The notes under the pieces are model-generated. The model was given only the letters and a program-made list of their open reading frames with translations, ran no database searches and was not told the origin of the DNA. DNA of 64,000 bases from an uncultured Bacteroidota bacterium (GTDB lineage Bacteria; Bacteroidota; Bacteroidia; Bacteroidales; UBA12481): positions 50,951 through 114,950 of the forward strand of contig CAINOB010000010.1 in assembly GCA_903851365.1 (NCBI GenBank). Direction: 5' to 3'. How positions within the stretch are numbered: the stretch's first letter is position 1; each line of letters starts with the position of its first letter. Below, in pieces: positions 8,778 through 17,430 of this stretch. A program made the translations under genes and the position numbers.

Positions 8778-11333
8778 TTATTTAATCAGCACTTTTCGGG
8801 TTACGGTTTCCTTTCCAATCATTACCTGAACATAATAGATACCGGTATTAAGGGTTCCGACAGGGATGGCATGGATCGCATCCGGACCCTCCACCCTCTC
8901 AAACCATACTTGTTTGCCGGTGATATCCGACAGACGGATGCTGCTTAGAGGTAGCTGACCGGATACCTGCTCCACGTAAAGCATATCAGTGGCAGGATTC
9001 GGATAAACATTCAGGTTACCAGAAATATCAGCATCCTCGATTCCCGACAATGTTGACCGTGTAATATTGAATTCGAGGAGGTAAGTCCCGGTTTCTCCAG
9101 GGAAGTATGGCGCTACCTGAACATATATAATTGCAGGAGTTTTAGCCTGAACGACAATATTTCCTGTCATCACATCATCATAAGTTGACGACCAGGCAAC
9201 TCCGTCAGCCGACCAGGAAAAAAGTGCATCAACCGTGTAGGTAAGGCCGTTACCACTGTTGTATTTATCGTGCAGCCGTGGGGTGATGGTATATTTAAAG
9301 CCTGAAGGAAGGGAGAGTTTATAAAAGTCGATGTCGTCGCGGACATGCAGATTAGAGCCGCTGGTATTTTTAGTTGCGGTATTTCCTGAAAAAGTCAGTG
9401 CCAGGTTATAGGCTTGCTGAACTGTATTATTAGTCTCAAAAATATCTGGCTGTACGGCGGGGAGCTGGACAATCACTTTAATGGGATTCAGGTAATTTCC
9501 CGTTCCCGTGATCTCCCAGCTTGATGAGCTGGTAGATTTATGAATAACCGCCAGGAGATAAGTCCCGGGGTCGGCGGTAACGCTCGATTTGGTAAAGTTC
9601 AGGAATGGCGACACGTAATGGTATCCGGGTGGAAGGCCGTTTCTTTCCTCCAGCGTGCCAATGGTTTCCACCCAGGTGCCATCAAGCTTGTACAGGTTAA
9701 CCTGATAGCTTCCGAGGAACGTGGTGGTCCCTGAATTCAGGATATCCAGGTTGGCAGTAACCGGCTGGCCCTGCATGATCGTCGTGCCCGGCGAAACAGT
9801 GATATTAGAATACAATTGAATCACATTATTCTGCACAACCTTGATCTGGATAAAATTCGTGTAAGCACCGTTATTGCTTATCTCCACCCAGTTGCCGCCT
9901 GTTGGTCGGCAAAACATTCCGATATAATATTGTCCGGGAAGCATTTCGAGCAGACCGCTATTCTGAAATACGACACTATTGGTATAGGCATAACCGGCTC
10001 TCAGGGTATATCCCGTTAAGATCTGAACAAACTGAACAAAATTGGACTGACTGTCGAATACGGCAGCGCAATAATCTCCTGCAAAATCACCAGTCCCGAA
10101 GTTGGCGAAATTCGTTGTCACGGTGAACGCCTGACCATAATTGAGGGTGGTAGCCGAAGGTGTTACCGCGCTATACAGGCTCATGCTGTAACTTTGAGTT
10201 GCAGCAGGTGGTTCGATTCCTATAATTGCCTGGTGATTGCTGTTATAGCCACCGGAACCCCCTCCGGTCCCTGTTCCACCTGGATTCAATGCATTCAGCG
10301 CAAAATATCCGTCGTAATAGCCCGACCACCCCCAGTTAAAATGAAATTTACCTGTCGCATCCAACCCGTCGCAAACAAAACAATGCCCGCCACCGGAGCC
10401 GAATCCGCAATATATGATCGGACGTCCAGCGCTAAGTTCATTCTGGAGCAAGGCTGTCCATTGGCTTGCAGAGTATGCCGACGAAAGGAGCCCCTGCATG
10501 GTTCCTTTATAACCGAAATAAGTTTTAAGTGCAAATTCAGCACAGTTTTCCACTGTAGTATAAGCGCTGATAACATAAGCGCCACTCACCTCAGGACTGT
10601 AATCCATGTTTACTCCAACCCCGCAATGATACATCAGGGTTGCAACAGCATTGTTTGGGCCGGCTACGGAATTAGGCATGGAGGCCCAGTCGTAGGTTGT
10701 GCTGCCGAAATTTGCCGAGAGGGTACCGTAAGTGTCGTGGTTGTAGGAATGAAAACCGGAACCTGTTTGCGGATAATTCCAATACTTCATAACCTGAGCC
10801 ATAGCCGTTGCCACGCATCCGGTTACCGACCCGCCGGGACACAGTGCGTTATAGTTTGGCGACTGGTCCCAGTGCGTGTGAACCAGAGGATTAACGGTGC
10901 TATAATCGGCCCTGGAAGGCATTCCATGGCCACTCTGAAAACGATCCCATTCAGCAGCAATTTCGGCAGGAGCCTCCAATTGGTTCTCCGACGCATATCT
11001 TATCTGATTCTTATATTCATCGAGCCACTTTCTGACATTAACTGGCATATTACCCGGATTGAAACCGCTCTCAAACGAATATCCAAGGATCGGCCAGGCA
11101 GCATCATCGCCGGAAATGATCACAAATCCAGACGAATCGATATTGAAAACATAATAGTTTTCTTCGAGTACAAGATTCAGGTTTGGGGAGCTCTTAACCC
11201 GCATCGGAGCCGAGGGAGATGTTAAAAGAAAACCCTTGGCGATGCGGAGGGCATAAGAGGAGTCAACTTTTTTTGCAAGAGAAACAGGCCCGGCAAGCAG
11301 GACTACCAGTAAAAAAAGAAATATTCTTTTCAT
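8778..11333 (-). CDS. secreted C10 (streptopain-like) cysteine protease with T9SS sorting domain
   Basis: 851 residues: signal peptide (1-20), a propeptide region (about 25-140; YYVFNIDSSGFVIISGDD fits the Spi/streptopain inhibitor fold), then the C10 peptidase domain with catalytic Cys173 in GSVTGCVATAMAQVMKYW and His317 in GGGHCFVCDG followed by FHFNWGWSGYYDGYF. After about residue 375 come beta-sandwich repeats (NFGTGDFAGDY, LNSGTTTFLGSY) and a PPC-like segment (DIDFYKLSLPSG). The last 80 residues are a type A T9SS sorting domain (LNVYPNPATDMLYVEQ ... GIYYVQVMIG ... KVLIK), so the protein should be exported across the outer membrane and attached or released. Close relatives include interpain and streptopain; the substrate is unknown. 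Confidence 0.93.
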   Translation of the reverse strand: MKRIFLFLLVVLLAGPVSLAKKVDSSYALRIAKGFLLTSPSAPMRVKSSPNLNLVLEENYYVFNIDSSGFVIISGDDAAWPILGYSFESGFNPGNMPVNVRKWLDEYKNQIRYASENQLEAPAEIAAEWDRFQSGHGMPSRADYSTVNPLVHTHWDQSPNYNALCPGGSVTGCVATAMAQVMKYWNYPQTGSGFHSYNHDTYGTLSANFGSTTYDWASMPNSVAGPNNAVATLMYHCGVGVNMDYSPEVSGAYVISAYTTVENCAEFALKTYFGYKGTMQGLLSSAYSASQWTALLQNELSAGRPIIYCGFGSGGGHCFVCDGLDATGKFHFNWGWSGYYDGYFALNALNPGGTGTGGGSGGYNSNHQAIIGIEPPAATQSYSMSLYSAVTPSATTLNYGQAFTVTTNFANFGTGDFAGDYCAAVFDSQSNFVQFVQILTGYTLRAGYAYTNSVVFQNSGLLEMLPGQYYIGMFCRPTGGNWVEISNNGAYTNFIQIKVVQNNVIQLYSNITVSPGTTIMQGQPVTANLDILNSGTTTFLGSYQVNLYKLDGTWVETIGTLEERNGLPPGYHYVSPFLNFTKSSVTADPGTYLLAVIHKSTSSSSWEITGTGNYLNPIKVIVQLPAVQPDIFETNNTVQQAYNLALTFSGNTATKNTSGSNLHVRDDIDFYKLSLPSGFKYTITPRLHDKYNSGNGLTYTVDALFSWSADGVAWSSTYDDVMTGNIVVQAKTPAIIYVQVAPYFPGETGTYLLEFNITRSTLSGIEDADISGNLNVYPNPATDMLYVEQVSGQLPLSSIRLSDITGKQVWFERVEGPDAIHAIPVGTLNTGIYYVQVMIGKETVTRKVLIK

Positions 11334-11406
11334 GACCGAAAGTGTTGATGCACTGAAAGGTACACAAAAAGAAGGAAAATGTTTACATGATTTTGCTTTT
11401 TTTTAT

Positions 11407-12699
11407 CTACCGGCCCCGTGGTTTGTACCAGGTATCAAGCTGTTTCTGAACATAGGCTGCGGCAGTTTCGGGAGTATAAATACCGGTCATCATGCCATTC
11501 AGCGCAGTATCCATAAGTGTATTTCCTTTGGGATCCTGAGCGCTTAGCCTTTCGACCATTAAACGGAGGGTGAGGGTAGCAGAAGAAGAGGCATCAAACA
11601 TCTCCTGAGCCAGTGAATTGGTGAGTGTAAATGATCCCGGTACAAAGGTGAAAAAGCCTGGAAGCTCAACCATCATGTCCTGCGCAAATCCGGTTTCCGA
11701 AAGCCACCTCAGGTACTCAACGGCTTCCACAGGGTGCTTGGTCAGTTTATTGATTCCATAACCTCCATCAATCTGAAAACAATACTGGAGCTTATCTCCG
11801 GCTTTAAGCACCGGTGGAGCGAACCAACCAATTTTCGAACTGCCTGAACCCAACCCTTCAAATATGCTGATCTCCCAGGAACCTCCGATAAACATGGCTG
11901 CTTTTCCTGTGGCAAAGAGTTCGCGCATGGCAGGGTAATCCAAAGTTTCGTATCCTGCGGGCAGATATTTCTGCAAAGATTTCACCATTTTGAAAGCCTC
12001 TATAAAATTCGGATCCGTGCATTTCATATTACCACTCATGAGTGCTTTCCTGGCCATTTCGCCCCCATAGAAATTTGCTCCCAAACCACAGAATACATCC
12101 TCATACAGGGTCCAGTTGTCGAAGGCTCCCTGAGCGATTACCGTTTCTCCTGCAGCAAGGAGCTTATCACAGGCTGCAATGAGTTCATCCCAGGTAGCAG
12201 GTTCCTGAATATTGTATTTTTCAAAAATAGCTTTCTGATAGTACACGCCCTGGGTAACGCCAAATGTTGGAACTCCATAAACAGTGCCGCCTTCGGTAGA
12301 CCAGCCCTTCAGTGGATTGGATGCAAAGTTGGCAAGTTCAGGGATATCATTGTTCAAATCGCGGAGATAGCCAGCATCATACAAACCCCTGCCCATATCA
12401 AAGGAGCGAAGGAGCATGATATCAGCGCCGGTGCCTGCGGCAAGGCTGCCCATAAGATAATCATTGTATCCTGATGTTTCCACCGATTCATAACTGATAG
12501 TAATATTCGGGTGCGACTCGGTAAACAGTGCATTGATGCGGTTCATCTGCGCTACATCCTCCACTCTCCAGCTTGCCATGGAAAGCACAACGGGATCAGA
12601 ACTTTTTTTGCAGGAGGGGAACCCGGCAACGAATAAAAACAAAATGGTGCACAAGGAAAGCAACCTGTTCAGGCGCGGGTGAAAAAATAATCTTATCAT
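11407..12699 (-). CDS. orphan sugar-type ABC substrate-binding lipoprotein (family 1)
   Basis: 430 residues with a hydrophobic leader and lipobox-like end (VAGFPSC, Cys30), so a lipoprotein. The mature part is an SBP_bac_1-type protein: LSMASWRVEDVAQMNRINALF at the start, GADIMLLRS, VYGVPTFGVTQGVYYQKAIF, PATWDELIAACDKL, and MFIGGSWEI. Such proteins bind oligosaccharides for ABC importers, but no permease or ATPase of that class is nearby; sugar ABC importers are uncommon in this phylum, which mostly uses SusCD. It lies upstream of the GH29 fucosidase gene on the same strand about 75 bases apart, which suggests, without proof, a fucosylated glycan as ligand. Confidence 0.82.
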   Translation of the reverse strand: MIRLFFHPRLNRLLSLCTILFLFVAGFPSCKKSSDPVVLSMASWRVEDVAQMNRINALFTESHPNITISYESVETSGYNDYLMGSLAAGTGADIMLLRSFDMGRGLYDAGYLRDLNNDIPELANFASNPLKGWSTEGGTVYGVPTFGVTQGVYYQKAIFEKYNIQEPATWDELIAACDKLLAAGETVIAQGAFDNWTLYEDVFCGLGANFYGGEMARKALMSGNMKCTDPNFIEAFKMVKSLQKYLPAGYETLDYPAMRELFATGKAAMFIGGSWEISIFEGLGSGSSKIGWFAPPVLKAGDKLQYCFQIDGGYGINKLTKHPVEAVEYLRWLSETGFAQDMMVELPGFFTFVPGSFTLTNSLAQEMFDASSSATLTLRLMVERLSAQDPKGNTLMDTALNGMMTGIYTPETAAAYVQKQLDTWYKPRGR

Positions 12700-12771
12700 G
12701 ATCCCTTAAATTTATTCTCCTAAAGTATTCAATAACCCGCACCGGCACAGTAAAAATTTGATCAACGGCCG

Positions 12772-14070
12772 TTAATCCTTTACGGGTGAAAATGAAACCG
12801 GGCGATCCAGTTTAAGCTCAATGATAAGGTCCTTAACACCAGGCATCTTTGGAGGCAGAACTATGGATATTTTTTTATCTGTCTGGATGAACCTGACTTT
12901 ACCACCGGACATTTCGGATGCACCCACGATTTTAGCAGGAATAGCGGGTAGTTCCAAGGTATCACCCAACCTTTTGAGGATATGCAGATAGACTGTTTTA
13001 TCACGATAAGTCGAAACGCCGTATTCTCCGGGCATCCACGGTCCGCCGCGCGTACCATAGATGCTTTTGCCGTATTTCTTCAGCCACACTCCAATTTCAT
13101 TGATCACACCTGCCTGTTCCGCTGCAATTTCGCCGTTCGGCATCGGTCCGACATTCAGCAGCATATTGCCATCGCAACCTGCACACCGGACTAGCATCTC
13201 AAGACATTGCTCAGCTGTTTTTACTCCATCGGCATGACCGCCCCACGCCCATTGGCTTCGTTTTGATACCGTCATACAGGATTCCCATGGACGCTGATCA
13301 AACTTTCCGACTGTTTGTTCAGGGGTGTGAAAATCGGCTGACGAACCTATCTGGCCTTCGTTCCATCCGCCCTGATCACCCAGATCGAGCCGCTCATTGA
13401 TAACAATATCCGGTTGAAGCTTTCGAACAAGTTTGTACGTGGTTTCCTGATCCCAGGGAGCCGACTTACCATCGGTATCGAACCAGAGAATATCAATTTT
13501 ACCGTAATTAGTGAGTAATTCGGTTATCTCAGCCTGCATGTGTTTTACAAATTCTGCGTTCTTTTCGTTACGGCAATTGGGATCTCGCCAATCCATTGGT
13601 GAGAAATACCATCCGATTTTCATTCCTGCTTTATGAGCTTCTCTGGCCAGTTCTGCACAAACATCCCGTTTGAATGGGGTATGCATGATGTTGTAATCAT
13701 CCACTTTCGAGTCCCACAGCAGGAATCCATCACAATGTTTTGCAGTCAAAATCATGTATTTCATTCCGGAAGCCTTTGCAGTAGCCACCCAGGCTTGTGC
13801 ATCGAAATTTACGGGATTGAATTTTTTGTAGAGATTGTCGTACAACGCAGCGGGCGTGGGGCCATTGTTCGGACACTTCGGGTTGGTGTTCGCGCGCGAC
13901 CAGCTGATTTCCTTTTCAGTTATGCTCACAGGTCCCCAGTGAATAAACATGCCGAATCTGGCGTCACGCCAGCTTTGCAGGGCTTCCGGCTTTGCTTTCT
14001 GGGCGAAGCTTACGGTGGTTAGCATCAGGAAAACCAGAGAAAGAAGGAGGGCCGACCATGACTTTTTCAT
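12772..14070 (-). CDS. GH29 alpha-L-fucosidase, exported
   Basis: 432 residues from the ATG at 14070, chosen because MKKSWSALLLSLVFLML is a clear signal peptide; the frame runs further upstream without features. The GH29 catalytic barrel is complete: RDARFGMFIHWGP, LTAKHCDGFLLWDS, WYFSPMDWRDPN, and the nucleophile Asp198 in DILWFDTDG, followed by GCDGNMLLNVGPMPNGEI. GH29 enzymes release alpha-L-fucose from glycans with retention. The acid/base residue is variable in the family and I did not assign it. A short beta-sandwich C-terminus follows. The neighbours (sugar-binding lipoprotein, dehydrogenase, GH2 enzyme) fit glycan breakdown. Confidence 0.93.
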   Translation of the reverse strand: MKKSWSALLLSLVFLMLTTVSFAQKAKPEALQSWRDARFGMFIHWGPVSITEKEISWSRANTNPKCPNNGPTPAALYDNLYKKFNPVNFDAQAWVATAKASGMKYMILTAKHCDGFLLWDSKVDDYNIMHTPFKRDVCAELAREAHKAGMKIGWYFSPMDWRDPNCRNEKNAEFVKHMQAEITELLTNYGKIDILWFDTDGKSAPWDQETTYKLVRKLQPDIVINERLDLGDQGGWNEGQIGSSADFHTPEQTVGKFDQRPWESCMTVSKRSQWAWGGHADGVKTAEQCLEMLVRCAGCDGNMLLNVGPMPNGEIAAEQAGVINEIGVWLKKYGKSIYGTRGGPWMPGEYGVSTYRDKTVYLHILKRLGDTLELPAIPAKIVGASEMSGGKVRFIQTDKKISIVLPPKMPGVKDLIIELKLDRPVSFSPVKD

Positions 14071-14275
14071 GTTGTAATTTTTGGGATGTTTTTCGAAGAT
14101 AGGAAAAATCCGGAGAGCGAAGAACTGAGCATAAATACCTAAATCCCGATTCCGCACAATCTGCATAAATAAAAGGGCTTTTATACTGATTCATGCAATT
14201 AAAGGGAAGTCTATTTTCGCTATTTGTTCACTTACCCGATAGACATTAGAAATAGTAATTAATATACAGATAAAG

Positions 14276-14935
14276 ATGACTGGAAAAATGATGCTCACCG
14301 AACCACTGGCTGGTCTGATTTCACGACTTGAATCGAACCTTTCCATCAGCAACCAGACGATGCTGGAGCTTCTGTCGGAAGCGAATATCACCCGTGAGGA
14401 TATCGAACAATACAGCAGTTACGATCATCCGGCAAACCTGAGTTATGGCAGACGGGGAGTATACCTATCGGACCGGGTGAGAGTTTTCGTGCTTTCGTGG
14501 AACATAGGCGATTTTACTGCGATTCACGACCACGAACCGGCAGAATGGGGCGCTGTTCAGTTTTTCGGTGATATCTCGCACCGTCTATATACAACTAAAG
14601 AGAATCAGATCGTACTATCCGCATCGGATGTCATCCATATCGGTACGATGGTTGGAGTCAGCGGAAACCTTATCCATGCCATGGGAAACCTTTCGGCCGA
14701 AAGGGCATTGACATTGCATATCTATGGAACCAACTCGAAGTTCAATCAGGATCTTACCGCCCGTGTTTTTGATCTGGAAATGGAGCGGGTGGTTTTAACG
14801 GATGGCCCCGCCTATCTCGACCGGCCGGCGACCAGTTGTAAGGTTTTACCTGACAGGATCCGGGCAGATCAGGCAACTTTGGAGGATTATCAGAAAAATA
14901 CGTTGATCTGGAGAAAGAGGACAATTCCCGTTTAA
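14276..14935 (+). CDS. cysteine-dioxygenase-like cupin
   Basis: 219 residues, cytoplasmic. The cupin core contains SYGRRGVYLSDRVRVFVLSW, then the first metal motif TAIHDHEPAEWG (His84 and His86) and a later His134 in GNLIHAMGN. Spacing fits the three-histidine iron site of thiol dioxygenases (cysteine dioxygenase, PF05995), which oxidise a thiol to a sulfinate. Two features argue for caution: the segment after HDH reads EPAEWG instead of the usual G-x-x-C-G, so the Cys-Tyr crosslink cysteine is absent, and the true substrate could be another thiol. It is divergent from the fucosidase gene and its stop overlaps the stop of the convergent dehydrogenase by 4 bases (TTAA). Confidence 0.75.
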   Translation: MTGKMMLTEPLAGLISRLESNLSISNQTMLELLSEANITREDIEQYSSYDHPANLSYGRRGVYLSDRVRVFVLSWNIGDFTAIHDHEPAEWGAVQFFGDISHRLYTTKENQIVLSASDVIHIGTMVGVSGNLIHAMGNLSAERALTLHIYGTNSKFNQDLTARVFDLEMERVVLTDGPAYLDRPATSCKVLPDRIRADQATLEDYQKNTLIWRKRTIPV

Positions 14936-15972
14936 TCAAAGTCGATCAGCGCCTTCATGACCCCATCGCGGTAACCGGCTACCAGATCAAATGCATCCTG
15001 TGTCCGGGCGAAAGGAAAGCGATGCGTTGGCATCAGGCTCACATCCACCTTGTTTTCCTGCAAAAGGGCAAGTGTTTCTTCGAGCGAATTGTTCTGGCGC
15101 CTTACATTTTGTATATTGATCTCTTTGTGCCGCAATTTGTCGACCGGGAATGACCAACGGTCAAATTCCGGAATGCCGATGATCATAAGTTTTCCGCCAG
15201 GCTTAAGTATATCAATTGCCTGATCAACAGCCTCCTGCTGTCCGCAGCACTCAAAGACCAGATCCAAAAGGGCATCCTCTTTTTCCACAATTATGGAAAC
15301 GATATCTTCCTGAGATGGATTTCCGGTCCAGGCAGCGCCGCATCTTCCGGCGATATGCAAACGCTCATCGATTTTATCGGTCACATACACTTTAGCAGCA
15401 CCATGATGCACTGCCGGAAGCAGAACGCTCATTCCGATAGGCCCGAACCCCAGGATTCCGATTTTCTTTCCGGATAAATCCATCTGGGCCAACCGTGTGG
15501 CATAAACTCCAATCGCCAGGGGTTCCGAAATAGCTGCCTCATCATAGCTCATTGCCGCCGGCAATGCAAAGCAGCTGGTTTCCGGCATGACCATATATTC
15601 CGACAGGCATCCGTCGGCCTGTCCCGGATTACCCAGAAACTTCAGGTTTCGGCAGGTATGCGGCCGTCCGGCCAGACACTGATCGCACTGAAAACAGGGC
15701 ATGGCAGGATCAATGGCAATGCGGTCGCCGGTTTTGACCCGCGAAACTGCGCTACCGGTGAAAATAACCTCTCCGGCTCCTTCATGACCAACCGTAAAAG
15801 GGTAGCGAACTATCTGAATGCCGATCTTCCCGGTCGTGTAATAATGAATATCGGATCCGCAAACACCCACCACCTTCATCCTGATCAGAACATCGGTATC
15901 ATGGATGATCTGCGGCATTGGTTTTTCCACCATTTCCATCCGGCGAATCCCTGTAAGAACAATCGTTTTCAT
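14932..15972 (-). CDS. zinc-dependent sorbitol/L-iditol-type dehydrogenase (MDR family)
   Basis: 346 residues with the full medium-chain dehydrogenase layout: catalytic zinc ligands in VVGVCGSDIHYY and GHEGAGEV, the structural zinc cysteines in MPCFQCDQCLAGRPHTCRN, and the nucleotide-binding motif GILGFGPIGMS followed by VYVTDKIDERL. The sequence ISEPLAIGVYATRLA is typical of polyol dehydrogenases, which oxidise sugar alcohols with NAD(P). Exact substrate cannot be read from sequence; xylitol, sorbitol or a hexonate are candidates, and the fucose-related neighbours make a deoxy-sugar pathway conceivable. Confidence 0.85.
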   Translation of the reverse strand: MKTIVLTGIRRMEMVEKPMPQIIHDTDVLIRMKVVGVCGSDIHYYTTGKIGIQIVRYPFTVGHEGAGEVIFTGSAVSRVKTGDRIAIDPAMPCFQCDQCLAGRPHTCRNLKFLGNPGQADGCLSEYMVMPETSCFALPAAMSYDEAAISEPLAIGVYATRLAQMDLSGKKIGILGFGPIGMSVLLPAVHHGAAKVYVTDKIDERLHIAGRCGAAWTGNPSQEDIVSIIVEKEDALLDLVFECCGQQEAVDQAIDILKPGGKLMIIGIPEFDRWSFPVDKLRHKEINIQNVRRQNNSLEETLALLQENKVDVSLMPTHRFPFARTQDAFDLVAGYRDGVMKALIDFD

Positions 15973-16030
15973 GAAATCAGTTTATAATCCGAAGTTTTAA
16001 AATTAGTAGTTTCACGCAGATTTATCCCTC

Positions 16031-17428
16031 ATGAGAATTTTTACCCGAATATCGGTTGTCCTGTTAATAATTTCGGCCTGGGCAGGTTCTGCCAAAGGTC
16101 AGGAAAATGCGGCGCCATCCATGCATATGTCCTATTATTTTCCTTCTTCCGATGCAGTATTGAAGATGCAGAAGATCAAAATCGTACAGTCGGCTTATGC
16201 TTCCTATTTTGAAGTCAACTGGTTCACCAATGGTTATGCCGGGCTGCAGCAAACACCCGATACCCGGTATGGGAAATCCAATATCCTGATCTCCTCATTA
16301 TGGGATCCGAATACAGCAGCAGGCATCTATTCCTATGTCGATTACAATGACCCCACCACCGTAAAAAGCCGTTTCGGCGGGGAAGGTGACGGCTGGAAAA
16401 CCATAAATCCCTATGACTGGAAGCTGAACAATTGGTATAACCTGGTGCAGCGAGCCTGGAAATCGGATGGAATACTTTTTATCGCGACATTTATCAATGA
16501 TCTTTCCACTGGCAAATGGTTTCATTCGGCCACTATATCGATTCCCTATCCGCAGAAATACCTGAATAGTTATAACGATGCTTTTCTCGAAAACTGGGAT
16601 GGGACAAATTCTGCCTGGAACGGCAGTTTTATCAGGAAAGCATTTTTCAAGGATTGCTGGAACCTCAATACCGGCAGATCGTGGGAGAAAAATACCAGGG
16701 CGGTTTGCAGTGTAAACAACAGCGATGCCGATATCCGGAGAAATGGCATTTACCACAATGCTTTCAATGCCTGGTTCGACGCGACCGAGGATGCTTATTG
16801 CATGCAGCATGGAGGGAACACTACCCCATCCACAGCCTTTGCCGGTGGCAGGACACTCAATCTGCCAGCCCAGACAAATCAGGGCAGACTGCCTGTTTTA
16901 ACAATAGCATCTGTTACCTCGGTGACTGCTTCGCGAAATTCGGGGACTATTAAGATAAACTGGGTGATTGATGCGCTCAGGAGTCCACAATTATCTGCTA
17001 AGATGGAAATTCTGAACACCCAAGGGTCAGTGGTCCTGACAATGCAGGATACCATGCCTCAGAGAAGGGACTTTTCGTTAGATTCAGAATTGACCCCGGG
17101 AAATTATTCAGCCCGTATAACCGTCCGTGATATTTTCAATCAGTTGTCGGACCCGTTAACAGCAGATTTTACTGTGACAGGTATTACCGATATAAAGCTT
17201 CCCGAAAGTGAATTAACCGTTTATCCAAACCCGGCGAGTCAGACTTTGCATTTTAATTCAAAAATTGAAGGAGTAATATCGATTTACAATTTAAATGGTG
17301 AAATTATTTTCGAAAAATCGATAAACAATGATCTAATAAATATCGAAAAACTGAAAAACGGTATTTATTTAATTAAAGTTCATACTCTAAAAGGTTCCGG
17401 AATTAGTAAGATAATAAAAACCAGCTGA
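16031..17428 (+). CDS. secreted DUF3472 protein with T9SS sorting domain
   Basis: 465 residues: signal peptide (1-24, ending SAKGQ), a DUF3472 region (about 30-280; SYYFPSSDAVLKMQKIKI, FGGEGDGWKTI, KWFHSATISIPYPQ), a short beta domain (about 290-380), and a C-terminal T9SS type A domain (LTVYPNPASQTLHFN ... GIYLIKVHTLKGSG). DUF3472 proteins are found beside glycoside hydrolases and are thought to act on carbohydrate, without an established reaction. The next gene, a GH2 enzyme, starts 3 bases after the stop, so the pair forms an operon. The last 60 codons are distinctly A/T-rich compared with the front of the gene, as if the sorting tail had a separate history. Confidence 0.85.
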   Translation: MRIFTRISVVLLIISAWAGSAKGQENAAPSMHMSYYFPSSDAVLKMQKIKIVQSAYASYFEVNWFTNGYAGLQQTPDTRYGKSNILISSLWDPNTAAGIYSYVDYNDPTTVKSRFGGEGDGWKTINPYDWKLNNWYNLVQRAWKSDGILFIATFINDLSTGKWFHSATISIPYPQKYLNSYNDAFLENWDGTNSAWNGSFIRKAFFKDCWNLNTGRSWEKNTRAVCSVNNSDADIRRNGIYHNAFNAWFDATEDAYCMQHGGNTTPSTAFAGGRTLNLPAQTNQGRLPVLTIASVTSVTASRNSGTIKINWVIDALRSPQLSAKMEILNTQGSVVLTMQDTMPQRRDFSLDSELTPGNYSARITVRDIFNQLSDPLTADFTVTGITDIKLPESELTVYPNPASQTLHFNSKIEGVISIYNLNGEIIFEKSINNDLINIEKLKNGIYLIKVHTLKGSGISKIIKTS

Positions 17429-17430
17429 CA

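Noticed and set aside
11362..11391. A further possible copy of the direct-repeat module upstream of the C10 protease (AATCATGTAA and TTTGTGTAC on the minus strand).
   Set aside because: The repeat distance is 23 instead of 21 and there is no room for the GAnnTTTG box before the start codon. Probably chance.
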